This document shows, in pieces, positions 28,272 to 36,865 of a DNA stretch of 64,000 bases; within the stretch, counting starts at the first letter, position 1; each line of letters opens with the position of its first letter. This stretch comes from Deltaproteobacteria bacterium (lineage in GTDB: Bacteria > Desulfobacterota > GWC2-55-46). A program made the position numbers and the translations under genes. The notes beneath the pieces were generated by a model. It did no database searches and was not told where the DNA came from. It was given only the letters and a program-made list of their open reading frames with translations. The DNA lies in assembly GCA_019912665.1 (NCBI GenBank), contig JAIOIE010000006.1:248001-312000 (forward strand), written 5' to 3'.

Positions 28272-30926
28272 ATGCCGCACGGACTGATGCCAGATTCGAT
28301 CCTCAAGGCCGGAGGGCCGCTCGCCCCGGTCGCGAAGGAATACCTCTCGAAACGCGAGGCGGATATCCGTCAATCGCACCTCTCCGGCGCCACCGGCCGC
28401 GAGGTCTGCCGCGCGTACACGGCCGTAATCGATGGCCTCCTAAAGGCCCTTTTTGCCCGCAACTCCGGCCGGCTCGGCCCATCAAACAAAGCCGCTCTCG
28501 TCGCCATGGGCGGGTACGGCAGGGGCGAGCTAAACATCCGCTCCGACATAGATCTCATGCTCGTCCACAAGGGACGTCTCACGAAGCCGGTGGAAGAGCT
28601 CACTCAGGAGATGCTCTATGTCCTCTGGGACACTGGCCTCGATTTGGGCTTTGCGATCCGCTCAGTGCCCGAGTGCATTACGCTGGCGAGGGACGACTTG
28701 AAGACCATGACCGCGCTCCTTGACCTGCGGTTTCTCACAGGCGACACAGACCTCTTCGAGTCCCTCCGTAAAAGCGTGAGAAAGAACCTTTTCAACAGGG
28801 CCAGGTCCGCCTCGTTCATAAACGAGAAGCTCGAAGAGACGAGGCAGCGCCACGCCAGGTTCGGCGGCTCGGTCTACATACTCGAACCCAACGTCAAGGA
28901 GGGGGAGGGGGGCCTTCGCGACCTGCATACGGCCGTATGGGCCTTGAAGGCCAGGCACGCGAGCCCAGTCGAGCCATTCTCTCTCGGGCTCCTCAGCGAG
29001 CGCGACAAAAAGGCCCTCGAGGCCTCGCTCGATTTCGTGCTATGGGTCAGGAACGAGCTCCACTTCTCAACCGGCAGGAAGACCGACCAGCTCACATTCG
29101 ACCACCAGGAGAGGATAGCCAAGCTCCTCGGGTTCGAAAGCACTGATAAATGCCTTGCGGTAGAGGCGTTCATGCAGCGCTATTACCGCCACGCATCCGA
29201 CATAAGCCATTATTCTGGGCTCATGCTCTCCAGGGCGTTGCATAGAGAGAAAAAGACTCTACAGTGGCCGAGGAAAAAGGCCCGGATAGACCGGAACTTC
29301 TATGTTTCGGGAGGGCTCCTCTTTACGAAGGCCGAGGATATCATCCATCGCGAGCCTGCGATGGCGCTTAAGGCTTTCGAGTACGCGCAGGCGTTCGACG
29401 TGGAGCTCGATCAGTCGGCCAAGGACCAGGTCCTCGAGGGGCTCGTGAACGCAGGGGAGGACTTCCGCACCTCGAAGGAGGCCTCGGCGTCTTTTTTCAA
29501 GATACTAAGGGGCAAGGACGTACACAAGACGCTCAGGGAGATGCACCGCCTGAAGCTCCTCGACAGGTACATACCCGAGTTCGAGGAGATAAGCTGCAGG
29601 GTTCAGCACGACCTCTATCACGTGTACACCGTCGACGCCCACACGCTTTTCGCGGTCAGGGAGATCGAGAGGCTAAGGGGGCAGTATAAATCCGATTTCC
29701 CGCTACTTTCGAACCTCTTCGAGGAGATTCCTAACCCCGAGGTCCTTTACCTCGCGGTCCTCTTCCACGACATAGGGAAGGCGCACGGCAAGGGGCATGC
29801 CGATAAGGGCGCGGCCATGATGCCGGAGATATGCAGGCGCCTCAATCTTGCGGAAGAGGACGCGAATCTCGTAAAGTTCCTCGTGAAGCATCACCTCCTG
29901 CTTGCGAATACGGCCCAGTACAGGGACCTGCACGACGAAAAGCTCATAATCGAGTTCGCGAGGAAAGTGGGCGATATCGAGAGGCTGAATCTACTCTATC
30001 TCCTTACCTTCGCGGACGTGCGCGCCGTGGGGCCGGATGTCTGGAGCCAGTGGAAGGGCGCCCTTTTCCAGGAGCTTTATTTCAAGGCGCTTACTGTACT
30101 CGATCGCGGCACATTCGAGCCCGAGGAATCGGAGGCAAAGCTCAGGAAGGTGAGGGAGAGGGTGGTTGCGCTACTTGAGCCCGAGGGGCTGGGGAGCGCG
30201 GCGGTCGAGAATTTTTTCCAGCTCCTTCCGACGAATTACTTCCTCTCGACCAGCCCCGACTTCATCGCCGAGCACCTGAAAATACTGACCGATTTCGGGA
30301 ACAAGACCTACGCGATGAGGGTCAGGCAGGACACCTTCAGGGAATATACCGAGCTCATCATATGCACCCATGACGTCCACGGGCTCTTCTCGATGATAAC
30401 CGGGGTCATGGCAGCCAATGGGGTGAACATCCTGGGGGCGCAGATAAATACGCTCCGTAACGGCATTGCGCTCGACATACTCCAGGTGACCGGCACCTCC
30501 GGAGGCTTCATAACCGACGAGGCAAGGCTCGGCAAGATAGAGAGCGACCTTGCGGAGGTCTTGTCCGGCCGCGCAAAGGTCGAGACGCTTGTGAGGAAAA
30601 GGAAGCCGTCGATACTCGACAGCAAGGCGAAGCCCAGGGTCAAGACGACCGTCGAGATAGACAACGAGGTCTCGGATGCCTACACCGTGCTGGACATACA
30701 TACCCAGAACAGGATCGGCCTCCTCTATGACATCACGAGCACCCTCTCCAAGCTCGGCCTCTACATATTCGTCGCCAAGATATCGACCAAGGGCGAACAG
30801 GCCGCGGACATCTTCTATGTGAAGGACATATTCGGGCAGAAGATATTCTTCAAGGACCGCCTGAACGATATAGCTGACAAGTTGTATAAGGTCCTTACCG
30901 AGCCCGCGGCGCCGGAGGCGAAATGA
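28272..30926 (+). CDS. glnD: [Protein-PII] uridylyltransferase / uridylyl-removing enzyme
   Basis: 884 residues. Nucleotidyltransferase domain with GGYGRGELNIRSDIDLMLVH. HD domain with FHDIGKAHGKGHADKG. Two C-terminal ACT domains (HDVHGLFSMITGVMAANG and NRIGLLYDITSTLSKLG) that sense glutamine. It adds or removes UMP on PII to signal nitrogen status. The start ATG 28272 is 5 bp after the amidase stop. The stop overlaps xerD (ATGA). Confidence 0.95.
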   Translation: MPHGLMPDSILKAGGPLAPVAKEYLSKREADIRQSHLSGATGREVCRAYTAVIDGLLKALFARNSGRLGPSNKAALVAMGGYGRGELNIRSDIDLMLVHKGRLTKPVEELTQEMLYVLWDTGLDLGFAIRSVPECITLARDDLKTMTALLDLRFLTGDTDLFESLRKSVRKNLFNRARSASFINEKLEETRQRHARFGGSVYILEPNVKEGEGGLRDLHTAVWALKARHASPVEPFSLGLLSERDKKALEASLDFVLWVRNELHFSTGRKTDQLTFDHQERIAKLLGFESTDKCLAVEAFMQRYYRHASDISHYSGLMLSRALHREKKTLQWPRKKARIDRNFYVSGGLLFTKAEDIIHREPAMALKAFEYAQAFDVELDQSAKDQVLEGLVNAGEDFRTSKEASASFFKILRGKDVHKTLREMHRLKLLDRYIPEFEEISCRVQHDLYHVYTVDAHTLFAVREIERLRGQYKSDFPLLSNLFEEIPNPEVLYLAVLFHDIGKAHGKGHADKGAAMMPEICRRLNLAEEDANLVKFLVKHHLLLANTAQYRDLHDEKLIIEFARKVGDIERLNLLYLLTFADVRAVGPDVWSQWKGALFQELYFKALTVLDRGTFEPEESEAKLRKVRERVVALLEPEGLGSAAVENFFQLLPTNYFLSTSPDFIAEHLKILTDFGNKTYAMRVRQDTFREYTELIICTHDVHGLFSMITGVMAANGVNILGAQINTLRNGIALDILQVTGTSGGFITDEARLGKIESDLAEVLSGRAKVETLVRKRKPSILDSKAKPRVKTTVEIDNEVSDAYTVLDIHTQNRIGLLYDITSTLSKLGLYIFVAKISTKGEQAADIFYVKDIFGQKIFFKDRLNDIADKLYKVLTEPAAPEAK

Positions 30927-31816
30927 GGGACCTGGGGAGGGACCCTGTACAGGCCTTCCTCGACCACATCGTGGTGGAAAAAGGCCTCTCTGAAAATACC
31001 CGCCTCAGCTATAAAAAAGACCTCTCGAATTTCCTCGAATACATGTCAGGAAAGGATCTCCTTGAGGCTACCCCGGAGGACATATCCGGATTCCTCAGGC
31101 ACTTGAGAGAACGGGGCCTTTCAGCCAGATCGTACGCCCGGGCCCTCGTAACCCTGAGGGGATTTTATAAGTTCCTTGCCGGAAAAGGGGCCGTGGGTGA
31201 ATCCCCATGCTCCAAGGTGGACATGCCCAAGCTCGGGAAAAAGCTTCCTGAGTTCCTCTCTGTCATGGAAGTGGAAAAGCTCCTTTCAGCCCCATCGCCC
31301 GATACCGCCCTGGGTCTACGCGATAAGGCCATGTTTGAGACCCTGTACGCCACCGGCCTCCGTGTATCTGAGCTTACGAACCTCCGGAGCAACAATATAA
31401 GCCTCCAGGGAGGCTATCTCACGGCCTTCGGCAAGGGGTCAAGGGAGAGGATGGTCCCGCTCGGGGACGCGGCAATGCATTGGCTCAAGAGGTATATCGA
31501 CGAAGCCCGGCCCTCGTTCCTCGGCAAGAGGAAGACAGGGGTGCTCTTTCTTACATCAAGGGCCGCCGCCATGACCCGCCAGAACTTCTGGACGATGATG
31601 AAGAAGTACGCCATTCTGTCCGGGATCAGCCGGGCCAGGTGCAAGCCCCACATAATACGCCACTCGTTCGCCACACACCTCCTTGAAAGGGGTGCCGACC
31701 TGAGGATAGTCCAGGCCATGCTGGGGCACGCCGACATATCCACCACCCAGATATACACCCACATAACTAACGAACGCCTTAAGAACCTGCACAAGGGAAA
31801 GCATCCGAGAGGATAG
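30923..31816 (+). CDS. xerD: Tyrosine recombinase XerD
   Basis: 297 residues, the usual Xer length. The N-terminal SAM-like domain (about 6-90) starts with DHIVVEKGLSENTRLSYKKDL. The catalytic domain has Arg in YATGLRVSELTNL, Lys in GKGSRERMVPLG, HIIRHSFATHLLERG, LGHADISTTQIYTH and the tyrosine nucleophile in IYTH. With XerC it resolves chromosome dimers at dif. A dif site lies only about 165 bp downstream, and a phage has used it. Whether this enzyme is XerD or XerC by ancestry needs a tree. Confidence 0.9.
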   Translation: MRDLGRDPVQAFLDHIVVEKGLSENTRLSYKKDLSNFLEYMSGKDLLEATPEDISGFLRHLRERGLSARSYARALVTLRGFYKFLAGKGAVGESPCSKVDMPKLGKKLPEFLSVMEVEKLLSAPSPDTALGLRDKAMFETLYATGLRVSELTNLRSNNISLQGGYLTAFGKGSRERMVPLGDAAMHWLKRYIDEARPSFLGKRKTGVLFLTSRAAAMTRQNFWTMMKKYAILSGISRARCKPHIIRHSFATHLLERGADLRIVQAMLGHADISTTQIYTHITNERLKNLHKGKHPRG

Positions 31817-31981
31817 ACCGAAGGAATCATGTAACTCCGCAAGGCCGCCTCGAAAACCATAAGACTCTTTCTCAATAACAATTCGCAACACATTGAGATA
31901 AAAAAACAAATCTAAAGCAGAGCATGGACTTTCCGCAGGGGAGTCTCAACCATGCGATAACGGCCTGGAGAACCATATGCA

Positions 31982-32009
31982 ATTTGACATAATATCCATT
32001 ATGCGACAT
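31982..32009 (-). other. dif: Chromosomal dif site / left phage junction (attL)
   Basis: Read on the minus strand: XerC arm ATGTCGCATAA, centre TGGATA, XerD arm TTATGTCAAAT. By eye 22 of 28 positions match E. coli dif, including GCATAA and the whole XerD arm but one base. The XerD arm faces xerD (host side). The XerC arm and centre (31991-32009) are repeated exactly at 42169-42187 on the other side of the provirus. The 165 bp between xerD and this site contain only a weak GCATGG/CCATGC inverted repeat. Confidence 0.88.
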
Positions 32010-32084
32010 GGCTCCGTGCGTGGTTCCAGCGCTTTTTCAGGCGGTGTCAACTGGCCCCCTGTCCGGTTTAGGCGGGGCCGCCCC

Positions 32085-32270
32085 ATGCCGAAATCAACTC
32101 TGGCCCTCATTCTCTTGGGCTTTATTGCCGGACAAGTTTTTACAATTATATTCATTGGTTTGTGGGATTATCTCATTAAACGCTTTACGGATAATCTCAC
32201 AAGCCTTCTCGCCGCCCTCTGTGTGGCAATCCTACTCCTTGCGGTACTCTGCCGATGGTCTTTAACGTAG
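32085..32270 (+). CDS. Phage 61-residue membrane protein
   Basis: 61 residues from ATG 32085 preceded by GGCGGGG. Two predicted membrane segments (about 6-26 and 34-56), the first after a short basic start. In the circular phage it follows the repressor-like gene by 13 bp and so belongs to the rightward operon. After integration it lies behind host xerD and dif. Overlaps the next gene by 16 bp. No family recognised. Confidence 0.6.
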   Translation: MPKSTLALILLGFIAGQVFTIIFIGLWDYLIKRFTDNLTSLLAALCVAILLLAVLCRWSLT

Positions 32271-32791
32271 ACATTCGGAATCAAGGTGTCACTTCAAATC
32301 AAGTGACAGCCGTCCTCGAGGTCGATGAGGCTACCTGTTTCCTTATCGCTCAGGTCTTTCAGGACCTCGGAGCGGCCCTCTCACGCGCCAGAATCGGCTA
32401 CAAGGCCGCTCGCCGCTGGAAAGCGACCGAAGACCAGCGGAAAGCGGCTCAGGAGCGCCTACGGACCGATATAGCGGCCACCATGCGGGGCCTTGCTGGT
32501 CTGCCCGCTAATCAGATCGTCTCGGGCGTAGCAAGGGCCCACGGGTTGAAGTGGGATTCAGCCGCCATCCATGTGAAGGAAATAAGGCAGGCAGAGCGGC
32601 GCAAGGCCGCTCTTGAGCGTGACAGGGAGATTATGCGGTTGTCAAAGAGCGGATTGACTGCGGGTGCTATCGCGAAACGGCTGCATCTTTCAGCAGGGAG
32701 CGTAAGGAACATTTTATCCCGGCGTAAAAAAGCCTCTGAGCCCCCGGAAGCCGCCGAATCCACGGCCTATAGGCTATCTGCCGTACTATGA
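32255..32791 (+). CDS. Phage helix-turn-helix DNA-binding protein
   Basis: 178 residues. A basic central part (about 45-125, many Arg/Lys/Ala) is followed by a clear C-terminal helix-turn-helix at about 126-158 (IMRLSKSGLTAGAIAKRLHL and SAGSVRNILSRRKK), like resolvase or sigma-factor region 4 folds. Last gene of the rightward phage operon; converges with and overlaps the end of the leftward operon by 25 bp. A regulatory or replication role is inference. Confidence 0.7.
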   Translation: MVFNVDIRNQGVTSNQVTAVLEVDEATCFLIAQVFQDLGAALSRARIGYKAARRWKATEDQRKAAQERLRTDIAATMRGLAGLPANQIVSGVARAHGLKWDSAAIHVKEIRQAERRKAALERDREIMRLSKSGLTAGAIAKRLHLSAGSVRNILSRRKKASEPPEAAESTAYRLSAVL

Positions 32792-32952
32792 ACCAGCGGA
32801 GCCTTGCTTTCATTCTGGCCTTTCACATGCGGGCATTTGGTCAACAGGGCCTTTATGGTCGCTATGTCCTCACGGGTCTTCGTGTAGGACTTCACGATTG
32901 CATAGAGGAGCCCCGCGCCCTGGACTATTATGGCAAGGGTCTGCGCGTCCAT
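32767..32952 (-). CDS. Phage small membrane protein, holin- or spanin-like
   Basis: 61 residues. An N-terminal membrane segment (about 5-22, TLAIIVQGAGLLYAIVKSY) is followed by a charged, soluble tail with a CPH motif. Its ATG shares one base with the preceding gene's stop, so it is translationally coupled. It is the last gene of the leftward late operon, beside the lysin, which suggests a part in lysis. Confidence 0.65.
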   Translation of the reverse strand: MDAQTLAIIVQGAGLLYAIVKSYTKTREDIATIKALLTKCPHVKGQNESKAPLVHSTADSL

Positions 32953-33122
32953 TACTGAAGGACTTTCCCACCCGTGACGTTCATGTCCTTAGCGAAGAGG
33001 CCTATGAGGAAGAGGCCCAAGGTGCTTACTGCATGCCCTACCTCGACAGGAACCCCGAAGAACGGCAAGAACTGCCCTGCTCCGGCTAAAACACCTGACA
33101 ACGTTGTTTTCCAGTTTTTCAC
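32952..33122 (-). CDS. Phage 56-residue membrane protein
   Basis: Short gene with a GTG start behind AGAGGGGGG. It starts MKNWKTTLSGVLAGAGQFLP; hydrophobic stretches lie at about 8-24 and 28-44, and it ends AKDMNVTGGKVLQ. The KNWKTT...AKDxNVTGG layout is familiar from small phage membrane proteins near lysis genes. A holin or virion membrane role is possible. Confidence 0.7.
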   Translation of the reverse strand: MKNWKTTLSGVLAGAGQFLPFFGVPVEVGHAVSTLGLFLIGLFAKDMNVTGGKVLQ

Positions 33123-33146
33123 GAGAACCCCCCTCTTGAGTTTTTT

Positions 33147-33251
33147 TTATCTCACGCGCCTTCTGTGCGTCTTGACTGTAGTCCCTTTCCTGTAATAGCC
33201 CTTGCGCTTATGGGCTTTGACCAGAACTGTTTTTTTCTTCTTCCTCTTCAC
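33147..33251 (-). CDS. Phage 34-residue highly basic peptide
   Basis: GTG start overlapping the lysin stop (GTGA) with AAAGGGGG upstream. Starts MKRKKKKTVLVKAHKRKGYY and ends in THRRRVR; about half the residues are Lys, Arg or His. No acidic residue is present. It could neutralise packaged DNA or bind the membrane. No family recognised. Confidence 0.6.
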   Translation of the reverse strand: MKRKKKKTVLVKAHKRKGYYRKGTTVKTHRRRVR

Positions 33252-33727
33252 GCGAGCCCCCTTTCAACCGAGGTATAGAACTGCTTGCCGTCAGGCCCCT
33301 TGAGCCCCGCCCATTGTGCGGGGCTTCCGGGCTGCCTGTCCGGTCTTACGTCGAGGTGAAGGCCCTTGTAGGGCTTCCAGTGAGGGTAAACCCCTATCCC
33401 GGTGAAACCGACCTCTCTGGCAACGCTGTACGCCTGGACAAGCGTTGTATCGGGAATCATCACGTCTGCCGCCCGCCCGTAGACGTGCTGGCTTTCGTTA
33501 TCCCCTGCCGGACGAATCAAAGACCCCGGCGCCGGCGAGATTATGACCCGGCTTCCGAGCCTGTGCCTGAATTCGTCGAGCTTTTCAAGGAGAGCCGGAT
33601 TGAGCAACGGCAAGGAGGCCCCAAACTCGGACGGCTTAAAGTACCTCAGATTGAGCGTCACAGCTTTAACCCCCCATCCCCCGGCATACAGGGCCGCAAG
33701 GCCCAAAAGGACATGCCAGCGGTTCAC
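33248..33727 (-). CDS. M15-type peptidase, probable phage lysin
   Basis: 159 residues. N-terminal hydrophobic segment (about 5-22), then a peptidase M15-like domain: LRYFKPSEFGASLPLLN, a long helix, SQHVYGRAADVMIPD (zinc His and Asp) and LHLDVRPDR (third zinc ligand region). Such enzymes cut peptidoglycan peptide cross-links. The N-terminal anchor suggests a signal-anchor-release type lysin or a virion-bound muramidase partner. Overlaps neighbours on both sides by 4 bp. Confidence 0.82.
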   Translation of the reverse strand: MNRWHVLLGLAALYAGGWGVKAVTLNLRYFKPSEFGASLPLLNPALLEKLDEFRHRLGSRVIISPAPGSLIRPAGDNESQHVYGRAADVMIPDTTLVQAYSVAREVGFTGIGVYPHWKPYKGLHLDVRPDRQPGSPAQWAGLKGPDGKQFYTSVERGLA

Positions 33728-33972
33728 TTCTTAAACATCCTCAGAGCGTAAACCGCCGCCAATGCCAAAGCCACAATAAGCCCGAGCTGTACAACGTCGA
33801 GGACGCTTGCGGTTTGGCTCCCGGTAGTGGTTCCGTCCCCGACTGCCTTGAGCTGATTTATGGCGTCAAGGTATTCGCGTGTAGTGATCTGACGAGCATC
33901 GTGAAGCCGCTTAAGCTCCGCAAGCCGCGCCTCTTCTTTTGCCAACTCCGCTGTCTTGTAGAATATCGCCAT
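33724..33972 (-). CDS. Phage 82-residue protein with C-terminal membrane anchor
   Basis: N-terminal charged helix (about 5-45), a Gly/Thr-rich hinge, then a membrane segment (about 58-77) and a short basic end RMFKK. Small tail-anchored proteins of this kind are typical minor components of membrane-containing phages. Lies between the spike and the lysin. No family recognised. Confidence 0.7.
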   Translation of the reverse strand: MAIFYKTAELAKEEARLAELKRLHDARQITTREYLDAINQLKAVGDGTTTGSQTASVLDVVQLGLIVALALAAVYALRMFKK

Positions 33973-33981
33973 AACTGCCCC

Positions 33982-35700
33982 TTAAGCGTCTATCGCGCCG
34001 AACGTCTTCCATGTTCCCGGCGCTCCGGCCGCTGTGCAAACCCTGCCGATTTTGCCGCCAGCGGCAGGCGTGCTCGAATAGATGGTATCAGCGGCCTTCC
34101 ATGTCCCGGCAGAAGGGCTTGCCGCAAGACCTTTCATCTCCAGATGAGCCCCGGCCCACTTCATCGAGACAGGGTCCACGAAGAGCGTATCGACCGCGCC
34201 AGCGGCCCGAGCTTGCCACGGATACCCGTTGACGTAGGTTCCATCGTCGTAAAGCCTCTCTATCGCTATCAGGGGAATGTCAACGTACTTGTCATAGCTC
34301 CCGGTTGCCGTCCCGCGATAGAGCCTCAGTATCGCGTTCCGCTTCCGGGTTGCAAACCCGACCGTCATAAGAGCGCCGTTCCCGGCGTTCACCAGCTCAA
34401 GGATGGACTCTCCGCCGAGGTCGTTCATGCCTACCATCCGGACCGGGTCATAGATGAGCTGGAGGCGGTAATAATACGTCGCAGTGGCTTCTCCCCACGT
34501 GACAGTGGCGTTTGTTGCCAGCCCCGCTATGGCGAAGATAGCCCCGCTCCCGCAATCGAGGGCGTGGTCAAGCTCCGGCGTTTCCCTGTAGCCGATAACC
34601 CCGCGCTTGCTAAGGAGGTGCGAATAGCTGTTCCAGGAGGCCAGAGCGTTCCCGGCGCTGTCCTTGACCAGCATGCCGCCCACGTCCGCAAGGGCAATTT
34701 GCCCTTTCTTGGTTGCGACCTTCACGCAGTTTTCGACAGTGACCAGATAATTCGGGTGCGTCTGCAAATCGTACTGGTCATAGGCTCCCGGCATATCGTC
34801 GTGGTTGACCACGAAGTTCACGCCCCGCATGGAAACTGTATGTTGGTGGTCGGACGTTGAAAGGAGCTTAACCCTCGGCACGCTCCCGGCCCAGAAATAC
34901 CCTCCATCGATGATTACAGAGCTGTTCTCGATGATGAGATGTTCCGCAGCCTCTGCCTCGCCATGCCAGCCCGAGCATACAACGCCAGCGCTGTCCTGGA
35001 CCTTGTGATAGCCGCCTATGATGTTCCGAAGCTGACCGCCGTTACACCCGGTCAGATATATGCCCTTAGCCTCGGGAGTGCTTCCTGTCGAGTCGATGGT
35101 TATGACCTGAGAGACATCGAGGCCGTCCCCGAGGTTCGAGATTTGAATTTGGTAATCCGCTCCCCTCGCGTAAGAGCAAAAGATGCGTCTGAGCGTAAGG
35201 AGGTCAAGATAATTGGAGGTGGTCTTAAGGGCCTGATGGAGGTTCTCGGTCCTAAAGTCAAAGACCTCGGCAGACGCGCCCAGGAATATGCCCCGCCCCG
35301 TTACAGTGGCATGGTTATCGTTTTTGATTTTGAAGTTCCCCAGGCGATTGCAAGGCACGTTAGGATAGGCCGTAACCCATCCAGCCGCATCCTCGCTGTT
35401 GACCAGAAAAACGAACCCGCCCGTAAGGACCGCGCCGGGAAGAATCGAGATAACAGTACCCCTGCCATGCCCTATTACGTCCACACCTACAGGCGTAACT
35501 ACAGAGCTTAAGACCCCGTGATTACGTCCCAGGCGCACAAGGCCCCCGCCGAGGCTGTAGATATAGTTCATTGCGGCTTGCAGGGCCGCTGAATCGTCTG
35601 AGCCGTCGTCTTTGGCCCCGAATGAGCGCACGTCAGCCCACGGAGCCTTTGTCCTTATATCGTTTGCCCTTATATCTTTCAGACTTGGAGTTATACCCAT
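33982..35700 (-). CDS. Phage spike protein with pectin-lyase-like beta-helix
   Basis: 572 residues. After a short leader comes the Pectate_lyase_3 motif ADVRSFGAKDDGSDDSAALQ (about 24-43), the usual entry of right-handed beta-helix tail spikes. Beta-helix repeats follow to about 330, and a separate C-terminal beta domain (about 380-572, with DTIYSSTPAAGGKIGRVCTA) that may trimerise. It is likely the host-recognition spike and perhaps a polysaccharide depolymerase. The host carries a large capsule locus in this same window. Confidence 0.8.
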   Translation of the reverse strand: MGITPSLKDIRANDIRTKAPWADVRSFGAKDDGSDDSAALQAAMNYIYSLGGGLVRLGRNHGVLSSVVTPVGVDVIGHGRGTVISILPGAVLTGGFVFLVNSEDAAGWVTAYPNVPCNRLGNFKIKNDNHATVTGRGIFLGASAEVFDFRTENLHQALKTTSNYLDLLTLRRIFCSYARGADYQIQISNLGDGLDVSQVITIDSTGSTPEAKGIYLTGCNGGQLRNIIGGYHKVQDSAGVVCSGWHGEAEAAEHLIIENSSVIIDGGYFWAGSVPRVKLLSTSDHQHTVSMRGVNFVVNHDDMPGAYDQYDLQTHPNYLVTVENCVKVATKKGQIALADVGGMLVKDSAGNALASWNSYSHLLSKRGVIGYRETPELDHALDCGSGAIFAIAGLATNATVTWGEATATYYYRLQLIYDPVRMVGMNDLGGESILELVNAGNGALMTVGFATRKRNAILRLYRGTATGSYDKYVDIPLIAIERLYDDGTYVNGYPWQARAAGAVDTLFVDPVSMKWAGAHLEMKGLAASPSAGTWKAADTIYSSTPAAGGKIGRVCTAAGAPGTWKTFGAIDA

Positions 35701-36329
35701 GCGATTATCTCTGCGTCTGTCCCGGCCTGAGAGCTCTGGAAATAGAGCGTCTTCCCGGTAAGGTTTACGTTGTCCTCGAAAAGGGCCTGTCCATCTGTCA
35801 AAAGTACATACGTTACGCCGCTCTGCCCGTTCGAGAAACAGACCTGTAAATCCCCTCCCCGCGCCTTGATGGAAAACTTTTTGGTCCCGCCCGGAAGGGC
35901 TTGGCTGTACTCCGTCCCGGCAAGCGGGCAGTCAACGTTGTATATCGCCGGAGCGGTTGCTACCTCAACAACGGCCTCGGTTATTTCGACCGCGCCGCTG
36001 AAGACCACTTCAACCTGAGCTATGGCCTCGATAGGCGTATCAGAAACGCCGTAGATGAGCGTAAGCGTCTTTCCGGGCTGTGCCGCATTGGTGAGGTACA
36101 CCCGATAAAACGGAAGCCTTACGCCCCGGCTCTTCGTGAGCGTGAGCGCGTCCATGTAAACTTCATTGAACCGGACGCTTAGATTCGAGCCGAAGTCCGT
36201 TGCATCGAAAACAAAGAGATAGGTTCCCTCGATGGTGAGGACTTCGTTATTCCTCGCCGTCGAGAGGTCTATCACCTGTGTCTTGTAGAGAAACGCGCCT
36301 TGTCGGGCCTGTTGAAGAGCTTTAATCAT
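35691..36329 (-). CDS. Phage virion protein, beta-rich, probable vertex or spike base
   Basis: 212 residues without membrane segments, rich in Val, Thr and Ala in beta-strand patterns. The N-terminal half (about 20-100) has FDATDFGSNLSVRFNE and LPFYRVYLTNAA. The C-terminal half (about 135-212) has a second beta domain. It overlaps the spike gene by 10 bp, and its position suggests a protein joining the spike to the capsid vertex. No family recognised. Confidence 0.6.
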   Translation of the reverse strand: MIKALQQARQGAFLYKTQVIDLSTARNNEVLTIEGTYLFVFDATDFGSNLSVRFNEVYMDALTLTKSRGVRLPFYRVYLTNAAQPGKTLTLIYGVSDTPIEAIAQVEVVFSGAVEITEAVVEVATAPAIYNVDCPLAGTEYSQALPGGTKKFSIKARGGDLQVCFSNGQSGVTYVLLTDGQALFEDNVNLTGKTLYFQSSQAGTDAEIIAWV

Positions 36330-36865
36330 GGCTTAGCCCCCAGGAATACCAGCGCACCTACCGCGATCGCTACAGGCAACCAGCTGCCGCCACCCTCTGA
36401 GGCTTCTGCGGCGGCCTGATAATCGGACGCAAGAGGGTAACTACCGACAGGCCCGGAGCCCGGAGGAAGGTCAAGCGGAGCCCCGCCAGTGTACTCCGCG
36501 CCGCCAGCGAAAAGACCACTCAACACAGAGCCGAGCGCACCAGAGGTGAACCGATTATCGGGAAGCCGAGGCCCTACGTCCCCCGGCTTTGCGGCATTGA
36601 GAAAATTGAACGCCGTCGAGGAAAGGGGTTTATAAGTGAGCCCACCTATTGAGGTAGTATCCCCCTGCCAGTCCAGCGAGCGGGCAAGGTAGCCACCCAC
36701 GAATCCCGCTCCCGCGCCGATTGCCGCGCTCTTTAGCGGTTTGAATTCTCCACCAGTGACGGCGGCTGCCGTCCCGCCTGTAAAACCGCCAGCCCAACCG
36801 CCTGTGGGCATACCGCCCACGAAGCCGAGCGCGAATTTACGGAGAACATCTTTCGCTTTAGCCAT
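36326..36865 (-). CDS. Phage Gly/Ala-rich membrane protein
   Basis: 179 residues. Gly-rich hydrophobic N-terminal region (about 10-65), a Pro/Gly-rich middle, and a C-terminal membrane segment (about 160-176, WLPVAIAVGALVFLGA). The pattern resembles minor membrane or DNA-delivery proteins of PRD1/PM2-type phages, but the assignment is by analogy only. Overlaps both neighbours by 4-8 bp. Confidence 0.65.
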   Translation of the reverse strand: MAKAKDVLRKFALGFVGGMPTGGWAGGFTGGTAAAVTGGEFKPLKSAAIGAGAGFVGGYLARSLDWQGDTTSIGGLTYKPLSSTAFNFLNAAKPGDVGPRLPDNRFTSGALGSVLSGLFAGGAEYTGGAPLDLPPGSGPVGSYPLASDYQAAAEASEGGGSWLPVAIAVGALVFLGAKP

